A stretch of DNA of 64,000 bases from Camarhynchus parvulus. Its lineage: Eukaryota; Chordata; Aves; Passeriformes; Thraupidae. The stretch covers positions 112,961,702 through 113,025,701 of the forward strand of contig NC_044573.1 in the NCBI RefSeq assembly GCF_901933205.1, written 5' to 3'. Below are positions 38,101-50,700 of the stretch, piece after piece. Numbering within the stretch: the first letter of the stretch is position 1; each line of letters begins with the position of its first letter. The notes beneath the pieces are model-generated. The model was not told the DNA's origin. It made no database searches and saw nothing but the letters and a program-made list of their open reading frames with translations. Both the position numbers and the translations under genes were made by a program.

Positions 38101-38721
38101 GTAACGCGCCGAGCGGGGTGGGGCCTCTGCCGCAGCCAATCAGCGCCGCGAGCGGCACGTCAGCACCCGCCAATGGCCGGCGGGCGGGGCCCCCAGTGCG
38201 TCACGGCAGGGGGCGCCCTGCGAGAAGGGCCGTGAAAGATCGTGAATGGGGCGGGGCAACCCCGTGAAACAGCCAATGAGATAGCGAGAGGATGTCCTCG
38301 GAGTCGCTGATTGGCCGGTGGGCGTGACTCAGCCTATAAAAGGCGCTGTGTGCGCAAAGGGCCCTCATACAGAGGGGCTGGGCAATAATTCTACCAGTTG
38401 TGAGTCTGCGCGGTTTTATCTGTACCACCGGCTGCCCGCGGCACCGGCTGGCGGCGGCACCGCTGGTCCCAAGTGCGCTGTTCCCCCGGAGGAGCCTCAG
38501 GGCAGGTCGAAGCCGCCTGCGGGCCGTGTAGGTAGTCCCGGGGCGGAGCGGGCCGCGTGCCGCTCTAGCCGCGCCTCTATGGTCGGCGCTTCCGGCCGCC
38601 GAGCTTCCGGCCGCGCGACTTCCGGTCGCCGCCCGCCGGTGCGAGGTCCCGCCGCCTCCGCAGTCCGCCCGCGCCCCCCGGTCCGGTCCGGTCCCCGCCG
38701 ACCGAGGCCGCCGCGGCCGCA
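38045..38721. promoter_or_regulatory. Bidirectional NRBP1 / PPM1G promoter (CpG island)
   Basis: The NRBP1 first exon and the PPM1G ATG are 677 bases apart and divergent. Seen: CCAAT boxes at 38136, 38170 and 38273 and an inverted ATTGG at 38310; TGACTCAGC (AP-1/antioxidant-response type) at 38325-38333, immediately followed by TATAAAAG at 38335-38342; three CTTCCGG (ETS/GABP type) motifs at 38589, 38604 and 38619, spaced 15 bases. The ETS cluster fits a broad housekeeping start for PPM1G. The TATA/ARE pair would support a focused rightward start near 38365. Confidence 0.7.
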
Positions 38722-41700
38722 ATGGGCGCCTACTTGTCGCAGCCCAACACGGTGAAGAGCTCCGGGGACGGCGCCGGGCTCGGGCCGCGCCCGCTGCAGT
38801 TCGGGTTCAGCGCCATGCAGGGATGGCGCGTCTCCATGGAGGTGAGGGGGTGAGGCTGGCGGGGCGGCGGCGTCGGCGCCCGGCGCTCCTCGGGCTCCTG
38901 CCCCCACCGGCGGGGAGTCTGGGGCTCTCGGTCACCCCGTGCCTCCCTCACGAGGCCGGCAGGGGCACTTTGCCTCTCCCGGCGCCGCCCCAGCCCTTCC
39001 CGAATCCCGCACGGCAGCCGCGTGTTCTGGCTTCTGCGTGGGGAGTCTCCCCGTGCGCTGGGGAACACGTGCGGCGGGGTGCGTCCCTGCGAGAAATGAG
39101 GAATTCGGAGTAAAAAACGAAGGGAAGGAGCGTTTGAGTGAAAGCAGGTGGGAAATTCTCAGGGGAAATGCCTGGTTTTCTCCCCTGAAATGAAGTGTTG
39201 GTGCCTTGCTGTGCTTCCTCCCCGTTTTTATTTATTTATAGGGAAATCTGTAGGAAGAATTCTCGTGGCTGCTCTCAGTCTCCTGTTGCCAATCCTGGCT
39301 TTGCTGGGCTCGTTGTGTGCAGATGAGCTGCCCCAGACCCACACCTGGCTGAGGTTCCAGGTGTTTGCCCACGTCTCCCCAGTGTAGGAGGCTGCAGGAA
39401 CTGCCCTTAAGGCTCTTGGTTGGTGTGAGGGCACTGTGGGGCTGCCGGCCCTGCAGGTCTGTGAGCTTCAGACCCTCTGTGAGTACCAGTAATGTGCTGC
39501 TTTGTTTTCCCTTTGGGGCAGCCAGCTGACAGCTGAATTCAGTGAGGATTAATCCCTGCAGCCACCCCAGGTGCATCTCTCAGTGTTTGCTTCATAGCCC
39601 TGTGGCTGCTTTGGAGAGGATGTTCGTTCAGGCTGTCAGACATTGAATTTTTGCTGATCTAGGTCTCTAAGCCATTTTGTCAGACATTTCACTGCTTCTT
39701 GGAGTGCAACAGCAGTCACACAGGTGACAAATCAGTGACCAGAGGTGCTTCTTCCTCTCTGTGTGTGCAGCCCTGGGCTCTGCTTCTCGGGTAGAAGGTG
39801 CAGAACTGGAGCTGAGATGTACACTGAGGTGCCTGTGCTCCTGAGATTCCCTCAGAGGATGTGTGTGGAACTGGCTGGCAGGGTCTGAGTGCTCCTTGCC
39901 AGTGGCACAGGGACACTGCTGGGGTACTGAGTGTGACCTCCAAGGGATTAACGTGTGTGTAAGCAGCTCTGGCACCCCTCTGCACAGAGCTGGGGTGTCT
40001 CAGGGACCCCTCTGCACAGAGCTGGGATGTCTCAGGGACCCAGCACCCCTCTGCACAGAGCTGGGGTGTGTGGGGGACCCAGCACCCCCTGCACAGAGCT
40101 GGGGTGTCTCAGGGAGCCGGGCTGGGATGAGGGAGAGCAGAGTGACCCTGGTTTATGGTGTGGTGGGGTCACTCAGCCCTCCCCTAGCAGGGACAGGACT
40201 CTGCCTTCACTTCCCTGGGGCAGTCCCTGGTACCTGAGCAGAGGCTGGGCGAGGCCCCCAGCTGCAGGTGTGGGTTCTGCACTACCCAGCACCTCTGGTT
40301 TATCCCTGCTGGCACAGGCAGCACTGAGGCCATCAGTGTGGATGTGGTTTAGTTGGGTTATCCCAAGAAACAAGCAGATGGCAGGAGCTGAACTGCTGCC
40401 GATTGCTTCTGAGCCTGAGAGAAATGGGATTTCTGGGAGAGAAATGTGTGTTTTACACACAGCTGAGCAGTCAGTTTTCTTGCATTCCAGCACTCTGTGT
40501 TCTGCTGTCTTACCTTGTTTTGTTTTGTCGTTCTCTTCCTGTTCAAAAGTTGCACTTTTGCTCTTCTACAAGGCTTGGAGAAAGCCCTGAGCAAATGTTT
40601 GTGCTTATTGCTGTGGTTCTGTGTGTGTTGGTGGGGCCAGTCAGAGCGTGCACCTGGTAAGACACAGGACTTTTGGGTGTAAAGGAGCTTTTTGTCACCT
40701 TGTCCTTGGGTTTTAGGGGCCTTCAAGTGAGGTGGGCATACAGGGCTCTGAAGAAACACTCTAGCTTAGTCCAGAGAGGTTCCTTTGGGAGTAAGGAAAT
40801 GTCTGGGGCAGATGAGGGACCCCAAGGATAAGGATACAAAACCAAATTGTGTTAGGTACTAGGAGCAACAAAGAAAAGGGCTGAAGTCAGTTTTATGATC
40901 CAGAGGAGTGCTCTGGGATACAGTGGGAGGCACAGGATGTGCTTGGCTGGGGCTTCTCCAAACTCTGCGCCTGCTTTGGCTGTTCCCCCCCAGTGAGACA
41001 CCAACGGCCCCACTTTGCAGCTTCACTCCTTTCCCAGGCTTAGGGCAAAAGCCCTTGCTGCAAAAACTGAAAGAGTTTGGTTCAAAATGTGGAGATGTGT
41101 TAAAGGAGCGCTCAGGTTAATTTATTAATTTACTTGCTCATTTCAGCTGAATTGGGTGTTTGATGTTTCTGACAGTTTTTCACCACTGTTCCAGTAACCA
41201 CTCAGGCAGCTGGGGAGAGTGGGGGATCTCAGGGTGGCCGGAGCTGACTTTGGGAACCTCTGTGAGCTCTTTGAGCACACGGGATGACAGTGAGAGGGCA
41301 GTCCCTGCAGCTCCCTGGTCAGGGCTGGGTGCTCTGGCAGCACCTGGAGGCCATGGCTGTGGTGAATGTGTGCCCCGGCAGGGCCCGCAGCCCCGGTGCT
41401 GGAGCGAGGACCCGCAGCCCGTGCGGAGCGGGCAGAGCCCGCAGCAACCCCGGGTGGCCTTGGCAGTGCCAGGAACCCCGGGCTGGAGGGCTGTGCCCCG
41501 CAGCCCGGCAGGGCCGACGCAGCCCCGCGCCCCGGTGCTGGAGCCGGGAGCGGGGCAGGGCCCCCGTGCTGGAGCGACGGGAAGCCGCAGCCCCGGTGCT
41601 GGAGCCGGGAGCGGGGCAGGGCCCGCAGCAACCCCGGTGCTGGAGCCGGGAGCGGGGCAGAGCCCGCAGCAACCCCGGGCGGGGGGGGGGGGGAGACGCT

Positions 41701-44700
41701 CCGGAGCCGGAGCGGGGGGCAGAGCCGCCCGCAGCAACCCCGGGGCTGGAGCGGGAGAGCCCGGGGGCAGAGCCGGCGCAGAGCCGCAAGCCCCGGGGCT
41801 GAGACCCGCGCCCCGGGGTGGACCGAGCGGGAGGGCGGGCAGAGCTGCCCACAGCCCCGGTGCTGGGACCTGAGGCCCCCCTGCCCGTGTGCCAGCCCTG
41901 CCCCAGCCCTGCCCGTGTGCCCTCGGGTGGGGCTCTGTGAGGGGACAGATCAGGACAGGCCCCGAGGGGCTCAGCAAGGGCAGCACGGACTGGTTTTGGT
42001 GCCACTGCTGGGTTTCCTCCGCAGCAGTAGCATTTGCATCTCTTTAATTACACTGCTGTTTGGTCACCTGGGGCTTATCCCAGTTACTGTGTTGGGGGTT
42101 CCCTGTCTGTCTCACTGGCTTCTGTGATTGCTCACAAGGTGAGCACTAAAATGCTGCTTCTTGGTTTATCTCTGTTTTCATTTGCTCTCCAGTGAGGGTT
42201 GGGGAAATTTCCTGCATTGCCGTTCAGTCATTACTCGTTTTGAGCTCAGATGGTCACTTGCCTGTTCAGAAGCTCTTTTCATCCCAGTGCCAGCAGTTCC
42301 ATTGCAAAGAGTGCTGCATAAACCCTGAACCTCACTGTTCCTGTTTCCTGAGCAAGGAACAAAGTTCTCTTTTTACAGAAAACTGCAGCTCTGGAGAGTG
42401 AAGAGACCTTATCCAAGGAGTCATACCTAAAAAAGCAGTAGAGCTCAGTGGTTGGTGGGCTGTGAGCTAGTTGTGTGTGTGTGTGTGTGTAAATTTTGGA
42501 ATGTTGCTGGCAGCATGGACACATCCAGATATTTGGGACTGCTGTCTTGGAGTGAGCCCAGTGTTTTGGGGCAATTGTAGCACATTGAAGGTGATGAACT
42601 ACAGAAAAGATCACATTGTTGAACGTATTACGGGATACATGTTCTTCCTGACCGCAGGAGTGTGGGATGTGTCAGGTGGGGAGGGCTGGATTGAAGGAAT
42701 GTCTGGGGGTTGGCTGGGCAGGGGAAGGGCCTAGGAGAAGGGTTCAGCCTGGCCATCTGTTCCAGGCTCTGCATTGCAATAGCCAAGGTGGGTTTGCCTG
42801 CCATAGGGAAGGAGATCAGGCTGTAAAAATCACAGGGGTGCCTTCCTCAAAGCTGGCTGCTCCACAGAGCCCTTATGGAGAGAAGGGCTGTTCTCTGTCC
42901 ATGGCTTGTGGGATTGTTGAGCCTTGAGCTTTGCCCAGAGATGGGAATGGCGCTGGGCAAGGGTCTGGAGCACATGGCTGAGGGAGCTGGGGAAGGTTCA
43001 GCCTGGGGAAAAGGAGGATCAGGGGGACCTTCTCACTCTCTGCAGCTCCTTGACGGGAGGGTGCAGCCAGGTGGGGATCATGGACAGCAGAAGGGGAAGC
43101 AGTCTCAAGCTGTGCCAGGGCAGGTTCAGGTTGACTGTTGTGAGCAATTTCTTCATGGAAAGGTTTGTCCAGCCCTGGCACAGGCTGGCCAGGCAGGGGT
43201 GGAGTCACCATCCCTAGAGGGGTTTAAAAGCAGTGTGGATGTGGCACTTTGGGGGTGTGGGACAGCACTTTGGGTTGGCAGTGCTGGGGCAATGGTTGGG
43301 CTCAGAGGGCCTTTCCAACCCAAACAAATTTGTGTTGCTATGATTTTCTGTGGGTCTAATGCAATCCCTGTTGTTTCAGACCTTTGCTCTCTCTTTCAGG
43401 ATGCCCACAACTGCATCCCTGAGCTGGACAGTGAGACAGCCATGTTCTCTGTCTACGATGGACATGGAGGTAACTGCATCCACTCTGCTCTGTCTGTCCT
43501 TCAGTGGGACCCCTGGGGCATCCATCTGTTGTTAGGAATTCTGCTCCTTGATAGAAGCATTTTCTTTCATAGATACCATCAACAGAAGTTCTGAACTCTT
43601 AGAGGTCCTGGGAGGAAGGTGAGGGTTTGATCTGAAATTGAAATCAGATTTGTATTCCATCTTTTATACCTTTTGAGAATGGCTGGTTTTGTGGTGAATA
43701 AGCTGGGCAGGAGAGTCACAGAAGAAAAAGTGGTAAGAAAAATCACCTGAGATTGACTCTAGGCCGTGTGTTCTAGTGGATGCCCGAGAAAAGAGTGAAA
43801 ATCAAAACAGGTAGATCCATTCCCTGTAAGGGTTCCTTAACTGGAGATTGCAGCCATTCCATCCTGGAGACGTGGTGGAGTCTTCTGGATGAGCTAACTC
43901 TTCACAAATTTATCTAATTGCATTTTGAGAAGGTTTCTATTGTTTGGTGATTGTTTACACTGTGCATTTCGCATAGAATCATTATTTGAAAAAGATATGG
44001 TTAAATCTGCTGCCTGATAATTTCACTGCAGTATCCATGACACAAAGAATGACTGAATACTTTTACTTTTGAACTCCATATCTTTTTTTTTCCAGTCAAG
44101 AGGAGTCCAAAGCTTCTCTCTGCTTGTATGACTGAATATTTCTATTAAATATTATTGCTAATATTATTACAGAATTTGCTCTGCCAGTATAATGTAAGAG
44201 CTCAAGATCCTGCTGTTAAATCTTGCAACTTATTTTAATTTTGATAATCCTGAGTGATCCATCATGGTTTACTGACCTCTTTTCCTGTTGATTTATGTAG
44301 ATGTTTAACAACATAGCTTTTCAAGGAGCTCTCCCAGTGGCCATCCCCCATTCTGAAACCTGCTCCTATCTGTCCTCCCTGCTTTTCTTGTGGCAGCTTA
44401 GTATGGAAAACGTTTGATGGTTTATTTGAAGGCTCTTTAAAAAACCTGTGTGCAGAACTGAACTGCTTGTTTCCTCCTGTTCATTGGCTCTGTAACAGTG
44501 TCCAGTTTGTGACTGTCACTGCTGCCAATGTAGCAAGTAGCTCTTCCAAAGAGGTCCTCCCACTCTGAAGAATGTGTTTCATATCCTGAAATTACTTTTT
44601 TCCTGAACTTCATCTTAGAGTGTGCAGAGACCCATGTGGAGCAGTCACTGGTATCCTGAAGGTTCTCTTTGAGAACATGGGGATGATGAATTGGTGCTGA

Positions 44701-47700
44701 GAGGCAGGGAATGACAAGGAAATGGGATGTAGGGATCAGGAGCCACTCACCTCAGAAACTCTGTGTGTGTATGTCAGGCAAAACTAAAGATAAGGAGCAT
44801 CTATCAGAAATGGGTCAAGACTGAAGAGTATCAAACCATCTGCTCTCCTCTGAGCTCAGTGTGTTGGTTTCTCAGCTGCCAAGGTCTCACACCATGTGTT
44901 GGGTTTTAGAGAGGCTTTGGACACTCATGATATTCCTGTTAGTAGAGGACAAGTATTGTGTTTGGGGTTCTTAAATACAATAGGGGAGATCTGAGATAGA
45001 CATGGGATGGCAAAGCACTGGCATGAGTTTCTAACTCATGTTTTAGCTTTCTAGTGATTGAATCTCTGCAGCTTTCCCTGGACAAACCGTATCAGGAAGG
45101 ACATGGATATAGTTGAATCTGAATTACAAGAACAGCTTTTGCCCATCCCCTACTATTGTGTGATTTTATTGATGCATTAGTTCTTAAGTTTGAAGCAATT
45201 TCTCAGGTCTCTCCTGTGTAAGAGTAAGGTTTTGGGTGGGAACCTTGCTAAGCTTTGTTAGCTGGCAGAACAGAAACTGAATTTAACTTCTCTTATACAC
45301 CTTGCTCATCTCTCAGCCTGAAACACTCCAGTAAGCTTCCTGCTCCAGATAGGTTGGGAAAGGTTTTTATTACTGTCTTATTTGGGAAAGGATGAGTTTG
45401 GGGTTTTTTTTACATATTAGCATTTTCCATTTCATTGATCAGTTTTTCTCTTATGTTTCCCTCTTGTGGACAAGGCTTCCAGTGTTTGAAAGATGCTGCT
45501 GGGTCAGTTTTTTGCCTTCCCCAGCTCCTTTTTGATGTGCTCTGGCCTCCCTGCCCCCAGATTCTGGAGGATGATATTTGGGCAGTGTGCCCCTTGAGTG
45601 AGGGGCAGGGAGTGTTTGCTCAGTCCCTATGGCTGTCTACTTGTGCTTTAGCCTTTATTTTAATAATGTGACTTCACTGATATGTATCTTGCGTTGCTTG
45701 TCTGTCCTGAGGTTTATTTCTCTCTCTTTGCTATTTGCCTTTTCACTATTTTTAAAAAATTATTATTATTGTTTTAACTTCTCTGGACTCAAGGGCTTCC
45801 TGCCTTTTACTCTTCCAGTCCATTCCCCAGTTCCCTGAGAGGTGGGCAAGTGGCTGGGTGGTGCTGGGGTTAAACCACAGCAATCTTTTCTTGGCACCCA
45901 CCATGGGGCTGGAAGGGTTGGAGCAGCAACGGACAGAGGAAGCCAGAGGGGTTTGTGTCTGTCAGCAGCTGCAGGTCACAGTGCTGGTTTGGTGTTCCCA
46001 AGAGTCAGAGGGGTTTGTGTCTGTCAGCAGCTGCAGGTCACAGTGCTGGTTTGGTGTTCCCAAGAGTCAGAGGGGTTTGTGTCTGTCAGCAGCTGCAGGT
46101 CACAGTGCTGGTTTGGTGTTCCCAAGATCACTTTACCTGAGCCACACCACACTCTGTTCTGTGCTGTACCTGTTGCTCCTGCTGGTGTTGGCTCCTGCCC
46201 TTTGCTGGGCCCTGCAGTGATGAGTGGTGTTTGACCAAGAGGTCTGTTATTCAAACACTGACCTTGAGCCTCAGCTGCCACTTGGGCTCTGCACTGAGGA
46301 CATCACTGTCCTTCAGCTTCCATCTCACGGAGAAAAATAACATTTTTTCACCTCCCTCCAAGAGGTGTTTTTGGAGAAAACATAGAATGGCCAAGGCCTC
46401 ACAACCCTCACAGGCAAGACTTTCTGCCTAATATCCCATCTAGCACTGCCCTCTGTCAGTGTGGAGCCATTTCCCCTTGTCCTGTCACTCTAGGCCCTTG
46501 TCAGAGGTCCTCTCCAGTGTCCCCAGGTCAGAGCCAGTCTCTCTGTTCCCTGTACCATGGAATGCTTTGCAGCACTGTGTAACAGTGGCCGTTTGGCTGT
46601 TTCTGTTCTGTGAATGGCCACTTGATCCCGTGTCTTTCTCCCAAATCTCCCCACTTCTCTGCTTCCCACTATGTTCCCTTTGCTAAACTGATGGCTGGCT
46701 GCTGCTTTCCTCTCACTTCCCTTGCTCCCCATTCCCTCACAGAGCCTTGCTCCTGCCTGCACAGCTTTTCCTGATGCCCAGCTACCCACACAGTCTCTGC
46801 TGGACTCAGAGAAGGGCAGGAAGTGGGGATGTGCAGCAGGAAGATCAAGAGTTGTGTCTGGTCCATCCTGTGAAAAACCCTCCTGTAGCCCAAAGGAGAG
46901 GAGCCCACATGGTTCTCATACCTACAGGAAAGCCCCAGGTGCAGGCAGGTTCTGCCTTGCTGTGCCCTGCCACCCACCCTGCTACTTCTTTGTCCTGTGA
47001 CAGGGAATGGTTGGTCCAGCACAGCGTCAGGATGTTCCTGGACCCTGCAGTAGGACCCTCCACCTGCCTGCAGCTTGCCCTGCTCCTCTCCCTCCTCCTG
47101 TGCAGTCATTTCATTTGTTTCTCAGTTTCTGGCTCTAATTTTTGTGAGGTGTGACCCACGTCCACATTCCTGTGTCCTACACTGTTCTTTGCTCATGTAA
47201 AAACCACAATGACTAGTGTGGTCTCTTACAACTCACACTACTCTTTCTTGCCCTGTTCAAGATAAACTACAGAAATTCATCATCCCTCAATATTTACTCT
47301 TCCTTCTCTCTTAATAGCACCTTCAGGATCTAAACAAATGCCCCCCATGCCCTATTCCATACCTGACACCATTACTTACCAAGCTGGGGGAGTTCCTGGC
47401 TTTTAAAAACCTCTCAGCTGCTCTAGGATGAGCACTTGACTGGAGCTGTCTCTCAGCACTGTTATCCCCTGTGCTCTCAGCGCAGTGTTCTGGCTGCTGT
47501 TTGTCTTGCTGTGCTCTTTCCTGTACCAAGTGACTGTCCTATCTCCTGAGAGGTTCATCTCAGTCTCTGGGATCTCATTGCCCTTGGTCTGGAGCACACA
47601 CTAGGAGAGAGAACACCTTTTGTGTGCTCACTGCACACTGGTAATGCTCCCATAGAACCTGCAGTGAGCAAAAGCTTCCTGTTCCTTCTGCTTTCACTGA

Positions 47701-50700
47701 CGTGTGCAATTAAAGATTTCTAGGTAGGCTGCACCTAAAGAGTCAGCCTAAGCTCCCTCTCAGGAAGTCCACAGCATTGGCCAGACCTGGTGGTTTGGAG
47801 CTCTGAGGTGTGCCAGGGCCATCTGCACATCCCACTGGGGAGGTGTCAGCAGGATCCCCACACTCAGCTGCTGTGTCACTGCTCTGTGTCTGGAGCAGCT
47901 CTGGCTTCTGTCCCAGGATTTACCTCAGGAGTTCAGCTGCTCAAGAGCAGCTTCTGTCTGGAAGGAGCAGCCTCTTTAAATAGTTTCTGCTCTTTTTCAG
48001 GAGAAGAAGTTGCCCTGTACTGTGCCAAGTACCTCCCTGAGATCATCAAAGACCAGAAGGCCTACAAGGAAGGCAAATTGCAAAAGGTGAGGAGCCAACA
48101 CAGAGGAAAGCCCTTTTGTTTGTCCAGGGAGCTGATGGAGTCTCTATTCTTGGAGCTGTCCAGAGCCTGTCTGGGCAGAGTCCTGGGTGTCCCTGCTGGA
48201 GCCAGGAGTTGGATCAGGAGAAGCCTGTGGGTCCCTGCCAGCTGCAGCCGTGCTGTGATTAGTTACAGTGTGCAAGCTGGAAGAGACTGGATTGCACAGC
48301 ATGGCAGGCAGGCATCCTGTGGGGAAGGGGCAGCTGCCCACTCATGTCTTTGTTCACACACAGGCCCTGGAAGATGCATTCTTGGCCATTGATGCCAAGC
48401 TCACCACAGAGGAGGTGATTAAGGAGCTCTCTCAAATGGCTGGGCGGCCACAGGACGATGAAGATGAGAAGGAGAAGGTTGCTGATGAAGATGATGGTAA
48501 GTCAGATGCCAGTGCACAGACAAGGCTGCAGCTCCAGGACAGGGATGTAGAGCAGCAGGGTCGAGTCTCCTTGGGCACAAGGGTTTTCTGTCCCAGTTTC
48601 TCAGTTAAATTTTGGCTGACTTGAGCTACTGCCCCTTAGCATTGTCCGTGGCTATGGGGGGAACCTTTATCCATTTGCAAGCTTAATGCTATGGACAACA
48701 GAACAGCCTGTCCCCATTTTCTGTAGAGCTTCCTCCATGGGTTGCAGGGTTCCAGGGTATGTCAGGAATTCTGAGCTGGACTCAGATGTGGAAGGGAAAT
48801 GATGTGGTGTGCAGTGCTCAGCTCCCCCTGGCCAGTGGCAGCCACCAAGTGCACACAGGACTGAAGCAGAGCCTGGTCTTTTCAGCAGTTCTTCTTCCCA
48901 CAAAGAAGCAAGTGTTCCACCAGCAAGTGGCTCCCAGCCCAGGAGGTGCTTCCTGGGGTGGAATCCTGTGCTACTCTCACCAAGTACCTTGTGACCAGCC
49001 TTGAGACAGATGCAAGGTGATCCTGTCACCTGGAACAATATGTCAGTCTGGAAATGCTGAAATTGTTGGTATTTTTTCTACAGCTGACAGGAAGTGGGTG
49101 GGTGGGTTTTCTTTCTTTTTGTAAAGTATTTTCAGGAGCATTTGGGATATCTGTATTTGTTTTTCTTTTGGGATTAAATAGCAAAGCCAACTATATGCAA
49201 GGGCATGTCAGTAGGGAGCAGTGGTGTTTGGCCCATGGTCAGTGGGGAAAGTCATCCCACTTTCTGTCTGGTCCCACTTGGGAGATGGCCAGAGCTGTGC
49301 TCTCACCTGTTGTACCTGTCCAAATGACAGCTGGTGGGGATCCCTGGAGTGTTTCAGCTGTTCTCTTATTCCTAGCTGCAGCATTAATGACCAAACCTGC
49401 ACACAGCAGTGGTGGCTCTGCTTCCCTGCAGCTCCCAAGGAGCTTGTGCTTGGGCAAGTGAGGCTCTGCCCCTGGGCACTGACCTGATGTGCACACTGTG
49501 CTCCCACCAGCCCCCATGCTGATGTAAACACTCTGTGGTGCTGTCAGTGGGTCAGGAAGCACAGCTCTGGGGCACTGGGGGCACTGGCAGGCTGTGCTGT
49601 GCTCAGAACTGTTCCCATCCTGCTCACCTGGAGCTGTGGGAGGGCACAGCCTGGCTGTGTGCTCAGAGTCAGCCTGGGCAGCACTGCTGGGACTCTGCCA
49701 GCAGCAGCCTCAGCTGGGGCAGCTCAGCACAGGAGCCAGCGTGCTGGGGGTCCTGCTCTCTCACCCTCTCTGTCCTTATCCCCTCCCTCTTCATTTGCAG
49801 TGGATAATGAGGAAGCTGCTCTCCTGCACGAAGAAGCCACAATGACCATCGAGGAGCTTCTCACACGTTATGGACAAAACTGCACCAAGAACCTCAAAGC
49901 CAAGTCTGTAGCTGCAGCTGGGGATAGCGCTGTGGAGGGGACAGGCAAGCAGCATGATGGGGAGTCAAATATGAATGGAGAGGCTGACCCAGGGGAGCTT
50001 CCCGACCACAAGGAGAGGAAGAACGGGAAGCCAGACGAAGAAATCACGGGTATTTCCTCCACCTCAGACAAAGCCAGCGCTGGAGGCAACAGCCCTGCTC
50101 TGCAGAAGCCTGAACTAGGCAAAGGTGACGAGGCCGTCACCTCTTCCACTGGGGAGGCCGGGCCCTCCTGCTCCTCCACGGGAAAGCCCCAGCGCACAAC
50201 CAAATCCAAATTTTTTGAGGACAGTGAGGATGAGTCAGATGAGGTTGAGGAAGAGGAGGAAGACAGTGAGGTAGGAAACAGCACTGGAACAGAGTGGCCT
50301 TCTGGCTGGGCAGAATGCATTGCTTATGGTGGTGCTTGAGACGAGCCTCTGGCTCATCCTAGGTGTGTTCCTAGGAGCAGGTGTTTCAGGCTGATCCTTT
50401 GAGGCCATCCCATGGGAATGTTTGGGATTTTTGAGCTAACCCCGATGGACACACCCTCATCCTGCAGCAGCCATAGCTGATAGTCCCTGGTCCTGCTGCA
50501 TGCACCATCCCTTCATCCACTGCTGTAGTGATACCAGCTGCTCTGGTTGTAGCCATCAAGTGTGGGGGACACGTGGCAGGTCACCTCACATGTCTGGGGG
50601 AACTGACCATTGGTCCCCAGGATGGAGGGACCAGCGGGGGGACAGCACCAAGGGGCCTGTGTGACTCCTGTGGTATCTCTCCTTTCTTGTAGGAATGTAG

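Larger units (their letters stand above)
38842..43399 (+). other. PPM1G intron 1 (4.6 kb)
   Basis: Contains an approximately 36-base tandem array (39965-40115), a GC-rich minisatellite with a G13 run (41385-41870), a GT microsatellite (42473-42490) and a sense CR1 (42925-43355). The remainder shows nothing gene-like. Confidence 0.8.
43470..48000 (+). other. PPM1G intron 2 (4.5 kb)
   Basis: The left half (43600-45800) is unusually AT-rich for this window and has no repeat or gene I can name. The right half holds a perfect 62-base triplicate (45944-46129) and an antisense CR1 piece (46400-46530). Confidence 0.75.

Noticed and set aside
38335..38540. TATA-led segment considered as a small nuclear RNA gene
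   Set aside because: Compared from memory with U1, U2, U4, U5, U11, 7SK, vault, RNase P and RMRP; none fits and no proximal sequence element is recognisable.
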